Translations under genes and position numbers: made by a program
The notes under the pieces: model-generated
The model's database searches: none
Told to the model about the DNA's origin: nothing
What the model saw: the letters and a program-made list of their open reading frames with translations, nothing else
Shown here: positions 12,355 to 24,408 of the stretch, in pieces
Layout of the letters: the number at the start of each line of letters is the position of its first letter
Numbering within the stretch: position 1 is the stretch's first letter
NCBI GenBank assembly: GCA_001662425.1
Contig: BDDC01000081.1
Location: 38,581 to 102,580, forward strand
Length of the DNA: 64,000 nucleotides
DNA from: Chlamydomonas sphaeroides
Lineage: Eukaryota; Chlorophyta; Chlorophyceae; Chlamydomonadales; Chlamydomonadaceae
Direction: 5' to 3'

Positions 12355-12908
12355 CACAGCTTGGTACGTAGACCCGCGCGAGCCGCAATCCATGGAACGG
12401 GTCTCGTGCACGCTCGCGCGCTAGCGATTGCTCACGTCAAGATGCCGGCTCCTCATCCTGCTGCTGTTGCCCCGAATGCGATGCCGCGCGCGGTCACACC
12501 CGCAGCGTCCGGCCGCGCTCCTCGGAGCACACCGACGCCCGCCCGCTCAATGCTGACACCTCCCTCGCCGGCGTCCATGCCCTTCACTCCTGCACGCCGG
12601 CCCCCACCCCATCCCCGAGCCGCTGTGTTGCCCCTGCACGCCGCCGGGCCCGTGTCCCCGCGAGGCCCCCTCCCTGCGACCAGCGGCCCGCGCTGATGCC
12701 GGGGCCCCCATGCCAGCAGGCCGTCCCGCCTTTTGACCAAGCCCTTTGTCGACAAACTCCCGTTGCCCGCACGCAATCCCCCGAGCCGCAGCCCCTGCCC
12801 GTCAAGCCGCCAGCTCACTCTGCGACAGCTCACGTCAGTGCCAGCCAGCCCGACCGCCCCGCCGACCGCCAGTCCGACCGACCGCCGGCCTGCTGCTCGT
12901 ACAGCCGC

Positions 12909-15900
12909 TCACGACAGGCCCACGACCTTGCCGGTGACGGGGTCGAGGTCGATGTCGTAGAAGCAGGGCCGCGTGGGCAGGCCCGGCATGGTCATCATGC
13001 TGCCCACCAGCGGGAACAGGAAGCCGGCGCCCACCGAGGCGCGCACGTCGCGGATGGGCAGGATGAAGCCCGAGGGCGCGCCTGCGGAGAGGCAGGGAGG
13101 TGAAAGGAGCAGGTGGGCCAGGGGTCAGGATGAGGCGTGGCGCACAGCCAGCCGGGGCCGTCCCCTGTGGGCCGCCGGCCGGTACCCGGCCGCGGCCTCC
13201 GTGCCTGCGTGCCCCCGGGCCTGCCCCACGCACGCACCCTTGAGGCTGGCATCGTGGCTGAAGCTGTACTGCGTCTTGGCCATGCAGATGGGCAGCTTGT
13301 CAAAGCCCATGCGCGTGTACTTCTCAATCTGGGCCTCGGCCTGGAAGTGGCAGGGGCGCGCAGAGGATACGGGCGTGTGAGCATGTACGTAGTGGCCAGA
13401 CGAGCTTGCGCTAGCGCATGGCCGTGCGCGATGCGCGCAATCCCACATACAAAGCACGCACGCGCGCGCGCCGAGCGCACCTCGGGCTTGTACTCGACGC
13501 CCGCGGCGTGGTACATCTCCTTGGCGATGATCTCGATCTTCTCCTGCGGGGGACACGCAGCAAGACAGCAACAGGGCGGCAGCACAGCGCGGCGTGAGCT
13601 GCCGAGCGCATACGGTGACCGGCGGAGGCTGAAGCACACGACGACACACGACGGGCGGCGTGTGGCGACACGCACAAGCTGCCGGGGGCCGGGAGCCTGG
13701 GCTCAGCCACAACAGCACGGGAGGAGCCGGCGGCCGGCCCGGGTATGGCTCAGGCTGCTCCCGCCTGCGCCGCCCCGCCTCGCACCCCTGGCGACCCGCG
13801 GGCCGCTCGCACCTTGATGGATAGGTTGACGTCGTACAGGAAGCGGAAGTCGGGCTTGGGGCCCTCGCACGCCGCGACCACGGCGCGGCCCAGGTCCACA
13901 GCGCCGGCGCCGCCCAGGCCGTGGTGCGCGCAGATGACGGCGTCGGAGGCGCCTGCGGGGTGGGTGGTGGGGGGCACCCCGCATCACGAGCAAGGCGCTG
14001 GGTCCTGGCCGGGGCATGCACCCATTCCCCCTCGCAGCTGGCGGCGCAGTAGCGCGTGCATCGATTGGCGGAGGCCAGAGGCACACTAGGTCCCGCGGGC
14101 ATGCCGAGCCTGGGGCCTAGACACCCTCCGCCGCCGCGGGCGCCATGCTCCCACGCGCCGCATGTCCGGCCCCGGCACAGCCCCCAACTGCCGGGCCCCC
14201 GATGCCGACCCACATCACGACGGCCTCGCCTGGCCCCCTGCCTCACCCGCCTCCAGCGCCGCGGTGCGCACCGCCGCCAGCTCGGCGTCCGTGTCGGCGG
14301 CGAAGCGGTTGACGGCCACCACCACGGGCACGCCGTACTTCTTGGCGTTCTGGATGTGGCGCGCCAGGTTGCAGCAGCCGGCCGTCACCAGCGCCACGTT
14401 CTCGCTGGTGTAGTCGTGGTGCAGCGGCGTGCCTGCACGGGCGCAGGCGTTTAGGGGGCAGGTGGCGTGAGGTGTGTGAGGTGTGAGGGGTTTGTGAGGT
14501 GAGAGGTGCTCCCAGACACACGCGACAGGCCCCTGCCGCGCGCCCCGCCGGTCCTGCTGCCGCCTCTCGGGCTCCGCCCACAAGCCCCGGCCGGCCACGC
14601 ACCCGCGACCACGGGCGGGCCGCCGCCGTGCATCTTGAGCGCCCGCACCGTGGCCACCAGCACCACGCAGTCGGGCGTCAGGCCTGGGGCGGGCGGGAGG
14701 GAGGTGCAGTGCTGGGGTCAGGTAGGGCAGGGGAGCAGGAGGGGTGCTAGCGTGGCGGGGGTAGGGACACGCGGTCGGGGGTCGGGCCTCTGGAGGGTGG
14801 AGGGAGCTGGGGTAGGGGATGGCGGCGGGGCGTTGCGGGAGGGGTCGGGTTTTGAGGTGGGAGGCACGGACGCGCATGCGGTTCGGGAGAGGTGCGCTTT
14901 GTTGCAACGACCGGACCACTCTGCCGGGGTTCAGACCGGGTGGAGGGGCTGTTGGGGCAGGGCAGACTGCAGCTGGGCGTGACGAGGAATGGAAGCGGGG
15001 CGTTCCTTGACCCTGCCTCCCTCCCTGTTGAGCCCCTGTGCGCCTGCTCCGCTGCCCTGCCCCCGCCGTGTTACCCCCGCTGTCCCCGCGCACCCGAGGC
15101 GCGGCACTTGATGTTCATGAACTTCTCCATGCCGATGTCGGCACCGAAGCCCGCCTGCAGTGGAGGTGCGAGGCACAGTTAGCGAGAGTATTGGGCGCCC
15201 CCCATGCACTCAAGCCCGCCTGCGCCCGAGCACGAGAGGGGGCCGGCAGGTTGGCGCCCAGGCTCAGGCCACTAGCTGCCCGGGCAACGTGCACGCCCCA
15301 CCATCTTTGGGGTGCTGCCCCCCAAATCTAACCGTCAAACCACAACACACCTTGCCGCATCGCACCAGCCCAGCCCCCCGGCTCACCTCGGTGATGACGA
15401 AGCCGTCGGGGCCCACAAGCTTGAGGCCGATCTGGTCGGCCACCACGCTGCTGTTGCCGTGCGCGATGTTGGCAAAGGGGCCCGCGTGCACCAGCACGGG
15501 CGTCTTCTCCAGCGTCTGCGGCGGCGGAGGCGGACGCAGCGAGCGGTGCGGCGCGGGGCAGCGACTTGAGTGGCACACGAAGGCTGCATTGGGCGCGACG
15601 GCAACGGCCCACGCTGGGGCCCACCTGCCGCCCCTCCGACCAAGGCACGATGCTCGAGCGCCTAGCCCCATGCCAGCCACCTCGTCCGCGCTGCCCCCCC
15701 CTGCTGCTGCCCACCTGCATGAGCGTGGGCAGGATGGCGTCCTTCATGAGCACCGTCAGCGCGCCGCCCGCGCCCAGGTCGTCGGCCGTCACGGGCCGGC
15801 CTGCGTGCGTGCGGCAGGGGCAGGGCGTGGGCCGCCGGCGGCTGCGTAGGGCATGCTAGAGCGGGTGGGGCCCGTGCGTGGCGGCCCACGCCGCACTTAT

Positions 15901-18900
15901 CCTGCGTGCCGGCCTGCCCACCCGCCCTGGACGCGGACGCCTCCCCGGCCAGGGCCTGGGTGGCCAGGCTATCGCGCCGTGGCTCGGACCAGGGCCCCCG
16001 CTCCATGCTCCATTCCCTCCCGACGCCCCTGCGCCTCCCAAGCACATCCCCTGCGCTTCACACGCCTCGTCAACACCACACGTGCGGTCTTATCACGGCA
16101 TGCTAGTGTTGCCACTCTTCCCCCAGCCCGCTCCAACCCCAGGCCCCGCCATTGGTGCCATTTCCCACCACCACGCGGCCCAGGCGCTACCTCATGTCCA
16201 CGAGCACGAGCAGTGCCGTACACACAGCGCGCATCAAGATGCGTACCCCAGCTGCACCGCCCCCAAACCCTGTATCACGCTCCCTCACCCTTGGTGTCGT
16301 TGCCGACCACCATGCGGCCCAGGCGCTCGCGCATGTCCGCCAGGTCGCTGGACAGCGCCAGCACCGCCATGATCTCGCTGCTCACGGTGATGTCGAAGCC
16401 GGTGCCGCGGGTCTGGCCCTTCTCCTCAGTGCCCTGGCCCACAGTGATGGAGCGCAGGAAGCTGGGGGCCGGAGGGTGCAGGGCGGGCGGGAGCGAGTGG
16501 GAAGGGGAAGGGAAGATGCCGTCAGGGGAAAGTGGGGTTTAAGCAACGACGGGAAGGGTGCGCGCAGCGGCAGGGCCTCTCTGGCCGAATCCGCCAGCCG
16601 CTGGCGCAACAGGCAGCATCTTGGTCGCCGTGCTGCTGGGCAGCAGGGGCAGGCGGTCCTCGCGCGAGACCCGAGGCAGCGGACGGCGCTCAGGCTGACG
16701 GCATGCCCGGCAGCAGGGGCGCGGGGGCGGGCCCAGCAGAGCACCGGCGAGTGGGCGCACCACGCAGGACACCACCATGCACTACACCACGACGCACGAC
16801 ACCACCACTCACCGGTCGTTGGTGTCCATGACGCGGCGCCAGGTGATGGACTCGGGGTCCAGGTCCAGGCGCGCAAACTCGCGGCGCTCCTGCGGCCCGA
16901 GGGGTTAAGGCGGGTCGACGGCGGGGCAGAGCAGGCGGGCGTCACAACCAGGGGCCCCTGGCGGAGGAGCTGCAGCCACGGGGCGGCAGCACCGGGTGAG
17001 CCCCTTCCCGGAGCCCTTGCTTTGCTGCAACGCGACCACGCGCGCGCTTGGGGCGGCTGTGTGCGCCGGCCGCCGTGCGCGAGCACATCCAGTGCGAGCT
17101 GCTCCAGGCCAGGACCCACAGCTGCCAGGACCCCAGCTGCCAGGACCCCAGCTGCCAGGACCCCAGCTGCCAGGACCCCAGCTGCCAGGACCCCAGCTGC
17201 CGGGTCCCACAGCCCTTGGTGCCCGGCCCCTTCCGACCAGCCTCTAGCTTCCATCGCCCGCCGCCCTCGCCCCTTGTCACGCCACCTGGCTGGGCCTGGG
17301 CAGCACCTCGTCCCTGGCCCCTGGCCCTGCCAAATACACGATCCCCGCTCAGCGCCCTGAGCGCCGTGCCAGCCCTTTTTCGCGGGGCCCCACCTCGGGC
17401 GTGAGCTCCTCGGGGTCCGTCTTGTTGATGCCCAGCTTGGCCAGGCGCCGCAGCATCACCGCCGCGAACTTGCGCTTGCCCTGTTGGCAAGGGCAGGGAG
17501 AGCAGGGCGACCCACCGGGGGCGTGGCGAGCTGGCACCGCACTCGCTGGGCCATGCGCTCGGGCAGGGGGAACAAGTGCCGAGGAAGCGATGCACTAGTT
17601 TGCCAGGTCCGAGCAGAGCTGTGCCGCACCGTGCGCCGCCACCGCAGGACACCCTGGCAAGCGCTGCTAGCCCCGGGGCAAGGCCGCGACGAGCACCGCC
17701 ACCCAGACGGCACGGATACCCCGATGAGCCCCGGCCCCAGCCCGGCTGGCCAACACCAGCTGCAGGCCATAACCAACAGCTGCCCTTGTCCGTCTCCCCA
17801 AGAGCTGCCAGTCGCAGGGCTAGCGAGCCTGGCGGAGGCCAGCCCGGCCGCACTGGTTCCCGCCGTGCGCAATGCGCCCCAGCTGGTCCTTGGCGCCGTA
17901 GGTGTTGGGGGCAGCAGTAGATGTACGGGTCATGCGTACAGGCTGAAGACACCGCTGCTGTATAAGGATATGGAACAACCCGGCTTGCTCATCTCCCCGC
18001 CCCCCAACCCCTCACATCCGTCCGGCGCTGCCCCGACCTGCTGGTCCCCCCGATCATACCCGTTCATATGGCCCGCGCTTCAGCCAATCCGTGCGTTGGC
18101 CGCGGATCAACCCAGCCCCTGATCTACCCCCAGCGCCTGCCCCGCACCTGCTTGTCCGCGGGGCACAGGCGGTTGAAGAGCGCCTCGTCCGACTGCGGGT
18201 CCGGGTCGGGTCGGGTCGGGGAAGGGAGCGCGAGGGCCAAGGATCGGGCGGGTGAGATGGAACAGGCACGGGGCAGCCAGGCGCGCCCCCATAAAGGCGC
18301 AGGCGGGAGGTCGCTTCGCTGAACGGGCCGGAAGGCGGCCGACCGCGGGTCATGTGGACGGCCCGGATGCACCAAATCCCATGTTCAGCTCTCCAACGGC
18401 CCCTGCTGCTGTGGCATCAGGGACCCTGCGCGCAGCGCCCAGGCGCCCGGCGGTGGCCTCAGCCCCTGCCTCTGCCCCAGCCTCAACCCCAGCCTCGCCC
18501 TCTGCCGCGGTCAAGCCGCACCTGCGTGCGCTCGTGGAACATGCGGACGTCAATGGCCGCGGCCAGCTGTGGGGTGTGGAGAAGTCGGGCAGTAGGCGTC
18601 AAGAAAGGAAGCGGCGGCCAGCTGCTGAGCGCCTGTTAAGCGTATCCTGCTCGATCTTCGCCCAGCAGGATACGCTAAGCAGGCGCCCAAGAAACGAGGA
18701 GAACAGCACCCGGCAAGGCACGCCGACGGGCAAGGCACGCCGAGGGGCGTCGCTGCGGGTTCCTCCTCCAGCCGCGGCAGGCCTGGCCTGCGCGACGCCG
18801 AACAGGTCCCCGGCCGTCGCCTTCCTCCAGTCCCCGGGTGTCGGAGTCTCGCCAAGTCGTGAACAGCGATGACGGTCCGATGCGGCCCCCAGGCTCCAAT

Positions 18901-20046
18901 GGTGTTACCGGCTGCCCAACTACCAGTACTTGCCAGGTTGTTGGCGGCGGTGATGGCGTGGATGTCGCCGGTGAGGTGCAGGTTCATCTCCTCCATGGGG
19001 ATGACCTGGCCGGGCGGCAGGGGCAGCGGCAGGGCGGCGGCAGGCGGCAGCTCAGACCCGAGGACGCAGGGCGCCAGCGGCGGCGCTGCCAGCCTGCCGC
19101 TGCATGCTGCAGGCCCGCTGTTCGCCTGCTGCCCAGGGGGCCCACGCAGCCGCGACATGGCGCCAGCAGGACCGCGGCCCGCTCCCTGGCCTGCCTCCCA
19201 AGGGCCAACCTGGCTGTAGCCCTAGGTGGTGCTGCTGCCAAAGGGCCCAGTTGCCCAACAGCCGCACCGCGACCGCTAGCTGTTGAGGTCACGCTACGCT
19301 TTGTGCCTCTGCCACGGGGGCGCACCTGGCTGTAGCCACCGCCCGCGGCACCGCCCTTGATGCCGAAGGTGGGGCCCTGGCTGGGCTGGCGGACGCAGGT
19401 CAGGACCTGTGGGTGGCATGGAGCGGGGGCACAACCCCGGGAGGTGAGGGCCGGCGGGTGGGAGGAGCACGTGGGGTAGGAGGAGCCACGGGGTAGGAGG
19501 ACAAGGTGGTGCCCCTACAGCCAGCGTACAGGGGCAGCCCCAGAGGTGCCGCGGCCTGGCCCGGCCTCGCCTTCTTGTCCAGGTAGGCGCCCAGCGCCTG
19601 GCACAGACCAATGGTGGTGGTGCTCTTGCCCTCGCCCAGGGGCGTGGGCGTGATGCCGGCGACCACGACTGCGGGGATGGCGAGCAGGGTACGGCCGGTG
19701 TTCACAATTAGTTCGCAGGACTGGCCTGAAGCTAGGTCCCACGCTACGTACCGTATTTGCCGTCAGGAGCACCAGCGAGGCGATCGCGCACGGTCAGCTT
19801 GACCTGGGGCGTGGGGAAACCCGCGGGGAAAGCGTGTGGGCCAGCGCCTTGTCGACGCAGCAGGCCTCCCAGTTCAAACTGGCAACTCACCTTGGCCTTG
19901 TGGATGCCATAGAGGTCGTACTCGTCGTCGTTGAGACCGAGCTGCTTCGCGATTTGCGAAATGTGCACCGGCTCCACCGACTGCGCGATCTCGATGTCGC
20001 TTGGTACAGGTACCTTGACAGGAAGAAGTGGCTTGACCTCGGCCAT
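12909..20046 (-). CDS. Formate-tetrahydrofolate ligase (10-formyl-THF synthetase)
   Basis: Makes 10-formyl-tetrahydrofolate from formate, THF and ATP. Start ATG at 20046 (MAEVKPLLPVKVPVPSDIEI); stop TGA at 12909. About 16 exons, all matching the plant monofunctional enzyme in order: SVEPVHISQIAKQLG (about 19.9-20.0 kb), ATP-binding loop ITPTPLGEGKSTTT (19.6 kb), GPTFGIKGGAAGGGYSQ (19.35 kb), EEMNLHLTGDIHAITAANNL (18.95 kb), AAIDVRMFHERTQ (18.54 kb), SDEALFNRLCPADKQ (18.17 kb), GKRKFAAVMLRRLAKLGINK (17.45 kb), TWRRVMDTNDRFLRSITVGQ (16.85 kb), TADDLGAGGALTVLMKDAI (15.75 kb), GPFANIAHGNSSVVADQIG (15.45 kb), family signature VATVRALKMHGGG (14.65 kb), MAKTQYSFSHDASLKG (13.27 kb) and a final exon from APSGFILPIRDVRASVG to KVVGLS. 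No transit peptide is evident at the chosen ATG, so it is probably cytosolic; an upstream in-frame extension is open but lacks support. The introns hold a minisatellite and a strong hairpin, listed separately. Confidence 0.96.
17111..17201. repeat. Intronic minisatellite, 15-bp unit
   Basis: Five perfect head-to-tail copies of AGGACCCCAGCTGCC, preceded by one imperfect 16-base copy, lie inside an intron of the formate-tetrahydrofolate ligase gene. Each unit contains the palindrome CAGCTG. The unit is a multiple of three, so it makes a spurious GSWQL repeat frame on the minus strand. Confidence 0.9.
18629..18686. repeat. Long inverted repeat / stem-loop in an intron
   Basis: A 23-base left arm (18629-18651) and a 23-base right arm (18664-18686) are reverse complements with two mismatches, separated by 12 bases. 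The core arm AAGCGTATCCTGCT/AGCAGGATACGCTA is less G+C-rich than its surroundings. It lies in an intron of the formate-tetrahydrofolate ligase gene. It could be a hairpin RNA precursor or a small foldback element. Just downstream (18711-18745) GGCAAGGCACGCCGA occurs twice in tandem. Confidence 0.85.
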
Positions 20047-21845
20047 GTTGCGTTCAAGGAGGCGAGGAGGATGGCGCGGTATTGGCGACGGTGTTTTGGC
20101 GCGACGACGGCTGTTAGCCGGTGCGCGTGGTAAGAGTAGCTGATGTGCAGTCAGCAGCTGTAACCTGAGCGATGTGGGCTGCGCCGGCCTGTCAACTACG
20201 CGTGTCTGCATCGGTAGGAGGGTGCACTTTTCGTCGTGGCGTATGCTCGATATGAACTGTTCCCCTCGCGGCCTCTCTTCCTGCACAGCTCCCCGCATAG
20301 AGGCATGGTTGGGCTCCCGCGCTCCCGCGAATCGGCCTCAGCATGCGCGGCCTGTGGAGGGGGTTAGACCCCCTGCCTTACGGCGGCACGGGATGGGCGC
20401 GACTGGGCACGCTCGGGGCCACGCCCGGGGTTGGCTCAGGGGCAAGCTTCCACCGCGCCGGTCGGTGGGCGCGCGCCCCTCAACATGCCGCGCGTGCGTC
20501 AGAATTGCAGCGGAGGCGGGGGTAAGGCCGGCGCACGGGCGAGGTGGTAGCTGGGAGGGGTCGATGTAGCGGAGCCTCCCCTGGGTCGGTGCGGCGGCGC
20601 TGGGCTGCGAAGGGCGGCGGGGTACCACACTCCTCCTGCACCCGTCCTTACAATTGCGAACGTTCGAAGTGCCACCCCAGCGTCGAGGGCTTCACGCAGC
20701 CCTGCGTGCACGGCGCCCTGTGTGCAAGGGACGCATGCGGCTAGCTCCCGGTCTCCCCTGCGCCCGTCAGCCGCTGCGCCGAGTGTGGCCGTAACGCAAC
20801 CGTCTGTTGGCTTTGCGTTAGTCCAATCGAGCATGGCAGGCGCAGCGTCCCAATGTTGTGCTGCCGCTTCAAGCCTCAGCTGGATACAGTCAGATGCACA
20901 AGTAAGGCGTCGGAGGAGGCCGTGGCGCGCTATCGTGCAGCTGGCGCTGCAGTGCGGCAGCCGGTTAGCACAGCACGCAAGGCCCGGGGCAGCCCCGGCA
21001 GGACACAGCACGTCGTGGCGGGGGGTTGTGTGGACGGGAGCCTCCGGCCTTCTCAACGGCACATCTGGGTACGCTCGGGGCTGGTGCCGCCGGCCGTCAC
21101 GAGCCCGTCCTGCGCTTTGCCATCCTGCCTCCGTCCTCAGGGCTCGTCTCCCCGGCTCACCTGCGCGCCCTCCCGGCGCGTCGTCGTGCTCCTCATCACC
21201 GCGCGGCGCTCACACAATTGTCATCCTCGCTCTCTACGTCTCTCTAGCACCACACCATGCCCCTGCCGCTCGTGGGCACCCTCTGGGTTGCCTTACCGCC
21301 CACACATCCCCAGCCACGACATGCCGTATTGCCTGCCAGGGCCATTCGCACATTAATACTTTAGCGCAGGCAGCCATCCTGGCTTGGCCATGGCTTCCTA
21401 GGTGACCACACAAGTGCCAACAGCATGCACGCGTACCACATGCAAACATGTTGTTGAGCCGGCGGGCTTCCGGGAAAAGCGGTCCCCGCGTGCCAAGGTT
21501 GCACGGGGCTTGCGCGCCGTGGCCCCCATCGAGCCATCGATCCCAGCGTACCGTACATACCCGTGACAACAACCTTTGGTGACATCCGAACGAGCCAGCC
21601 CAGCTCGCTGCGCACGCGCCGCGGGTTGCCTGAGCTGCAACATCACGCGAAAACATGTTAGCTACTTGACAGTTCAACGAAGACATGTGTTACTCAAAAC
21701 TCATGCCTGCACACACACCGCGTCACCAGCACCCCCAGGCGTGTCGTGTGGGAGGCGTTACTCTCCGTTACCTATCAATGGACACGCACCATCGCAGCCA
21801 CCACGCGCGAGCCTGGGCCCCCAGCCGCCGCACACACGCGCTCGT
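20047..21845. other. Intergenic region, no convincing gene
   Basis: This 1.8 kb holds the upstream region of the formate-tetrahydrofolate ligase gene and the 3' flank of the GT34 gene. Frames of up to 227 codons exist (for example 20722-21405, plus) but are Ala/Arg/Pro/Ser-rich and resemble no family. TTACA at 20648 (TGTAA on the minus strand) could be a distant poly(A) signal for the GT34 gene. Confidence 0.4.
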
Positions 21846-24408
21846 CTATCTCGGCATGAGGTCGCGCAGGGCGGCGCTGTTCTGCTGCAGCAGGCTGTCC
21901 ATCGCGCCCGCCTTGTCGGTGATGCCGGGGAAGTGCACCACTGCGCACAGCACAGCAAGGGGCGCGTGGGGTGCGTCGGCAGCCGCACCGCGGCACATGC
22001 TACTTTCACACCACCTGCGCCCCAGCCAGGGCTGCCTTTGCGGCCCGGCAGCTCACCCCAGTCCCCGGGCTGCCAGGGGTCGCCGCAGTTGATGCTGGCG
22101 GCGTACGAGTCCATGCGCCGCTGGGGAACCTCCTGAACCATGGCCCTCACGCCGTTGAGGTTCTTGTTGACGGCATGGATGATGGCCGCCTGCTCCCACC
22201 TGCTCATAGCAGGTACGGCAGGTACGGCAGGTACGGCAGCAGGCAGGTCGAAGCCGGCAACCCGCGCCACCCACCTTCTCCTGCGTCCTTGCGAGCTGCT
22301 GGGCGCCCCTCCGTGCGAGGGTCGCCCCGCGCCCTACACGCAACCCCAACCCGCACACCGCCTGCAACGCGCCCCGCCGCCCCTCGACTGCGCCGTGCGG
22401 GCGGCGACGCGCAAGCCCACGCAAGCCCGCACGGCGGCCCACCACATGTCTGCGTTGTAGATGGACTTGTCGTGGCGCATGCCGTAGACCGTGTCCAGGA
22501 AGCGGTGGCCGTCGGGGCTGGGGCGGGGGGCAGGCACTTGCTCGTAGAGGGCACGGTGCGCGTGCCGTACGTCGAGCGCGGCTGGGATGTACGGCGCGGG
22601 CACGGATGGCTGCCGCCAGCTGCGCGCTATCTAGCGGCGCTCGCTCTCCAAGCCACGCACCTGTTGCGAACCAGCATCGAGCCGGTGTTGATGTCGTCGC
22701 AGTCGCGAGACAGCACCACGGACTTGAAGGCCGGGACCTGCGGCACGGAGCGCGGCATTACATGTGTCGCCAAAGGTCCGGGCGCCGAGCCGCCGGGGCT
22801 GGCCCTGCTGCACCGGCAGACCGTCAACCCACAGAGGCACCGACCCCAGCTGGCCTGAGCGACCACGCACGTCTTTCAGCACGTGCTCCTCAATGGCCAG
22901 GTGACGGTTGGTCACGAACAAGTCCAGGTCCGAGCACCACACCCTGCGGCGGCGGCAGGCGACGGGTGTGGGTTTGCCTGGGGGCCGTGCCGCGGGGGTG
23001 CGCCGAGACGGATGCGGCACCGGCGCCACATGCAACTGCTAGCTCCAGGGGTGCCCACCAGTCGTAGTGCTGCAGGTAGCGCTTGATGGCCGGGATCTAA
23101 GGAGGGGAGAGGGGGAGGAGGGAGAGGCAGGGACACGTCAAAGGCGACGTAAGGGGAGCTGGTTCTACAGTAAAAGGGGAGCTGTGACGGCCGTGGGGCA
23201 GGGAAGGGCTGGGTAGGGAGGGATGGGCCGCGAGGGGAGGTAGGGCGAGTCGGGGATTAAGGGTCATAGGGGAGGGACGGCGTAGTGGGAGGGGAAGGTG
23301 TGAGGCAACCTTCCCCTGGCCATGCACCCACACGTAGGTGTTCGCTGCTGCTGAAGCGTGGTCACCTTGCCGCCAGCACGGGGTTGCTGGGGTCTAAGGC
23401 TTGAAGCATGTGCAGACAGCCAAGGGTCACTGCTGACGGTCCGTGCGGCACGTGAGCATACCTTGGCCCAGGCGGGGGCCAGGTCCGTGTCGTTGAAGTT
23501 GAACAGGATGGGCAGGAAGTCTGGCAGCAGGGGAGCAGGGAGGAGAGGCAGTGGGATATATGTGTCAGGAGGCGTGCCTGGGGTTCTATGAACAGGGCCA
23601 CTGCTGGATCAAGGGCCGCGCGACTTGCTGGCGCTTGGTCGCAGGGCAGTTGCGCGTTCGCAAGCCCAGGACGCGCTGTGAGAAGCCTTACCGTAGCCGT
23701 GATGAAAGGCGTACTTGAACTTGTTGGTGAAGTTCTCAATTATGTTGTCGGGCCTGCGTTGCAAGCGGCAGGGGAGGGAATTTGGGGCACTTCTCTTTGG
23801 ATATGGAGGGGGGGGTGGCTTCGTTGGCAGTGAGGCCTCAGTGCTTACACGAGATGCGTCTGCTTTGCACTGAAGGTCCCATGTAGGGGCTGAAGTGCGA
23901 CCGTGAGGACAGCTATGCGGACACCTGCGCTGGATGCGGCCGGAGTAATCAGGGTTGCAGGGCGCGCTGTGACTGGGGCTGGAGGCGGCGGCGGCAGAGG
24001 GGTTGGGGCTGGGGCTGGGGCTATGGCTGGGGCTGGGGCTGGAAGCGTTCGAGGATGAGCTCCATGAACCGTTATGTGGTTGTCAGTTGCAAGGTAGGCT
24101 TTTGAGCTATCTGAGGACGTAGTGTTCAACGGTAAGCTGGCCGTGTGCTCATCCAGAGGGGGTGGCGTCGGGCACAGGCAGGGGGGAGGCGGAGCGCACG
24201 CGGGCACCGACACAAGGCTATCTGTCGGGCCGACTCGAGTAAGTATGGCTCCCTTCCACGCGTGATGAGCCTGGCGACTCAAATGCGCCCCAAGCTGTGG
24301 CGCTAAGACGAGCCCGGCAAGGATGCCAGCCAGGAAGACTGCAACCGCCACAGCCGGCTTGATGATCGACGAGTCCTTTCCTGATGTTTTCTGCCTCTCA
24401 ATGTCCAT
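21846..24408 (-). CDS. GT34 family glycosyltransferase (GMA12/MNN10-like), type II membrane protein, copy 1
   Basis: A Golgi-type sugar transferase of family GT34, which includes alpha-1,6-mannosyl-, alpha-1,2-galactosyl- and xyloglucan xylosyltransferases. Start ATG 24408, stop 21846. The first exon gives a short cytosolic tail (MDIERQKTSGKDSS), one membrane anchor (AVAVAVFLAGILAGLVLA) and a Pro/Ala stalk with PAPAPA repeats. Later exons join in phase: DNIIENFTNKFKYAFHHGY, DFLPILFNFNDTDLAPAWAK, IPAIKRYLQHYDW, WCSDLDLFVTNRHLAIEEHV (DxD metal site DLD), VVLSRDCDDINTGSMLVRNS, HRFLDTVYGMRHDKSIYNAD, WEQAAIIHAVNKNLNGVRAM, RRMDSYAASINCGDPWQPGD, then VVHFPGITDKAGAMD and the end at LMPR. The INTGS-RN block, the E-Q-A-A-I-I helix and the HFPG ending are the family's landmarks. 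Acceptor sugar and linkage cannot be read from sequence. Confidence 0.88.
22206..22235. repeat. 10-bp tandem repeat beside a splice acceptor
   Basis: Three tandem copies of GGTACGGCA(G) lie about 10 bases upstream of an acceptor of the first GT34 gene, where a polypyrimidine tract would normally be. Confidence 0.7.

Noticed and set aside
16942..17952. Minus-strand frame with GSWQL repeats
   Set aside because: Translation of the 15-bp intronic minisatellite; the true exons of the ligase are in other frames around it.
20722..21405. Plus-strand frame of 227 codons
   Set aside because: No recognisable domain and no supporting splice structure; probably composition-driven.
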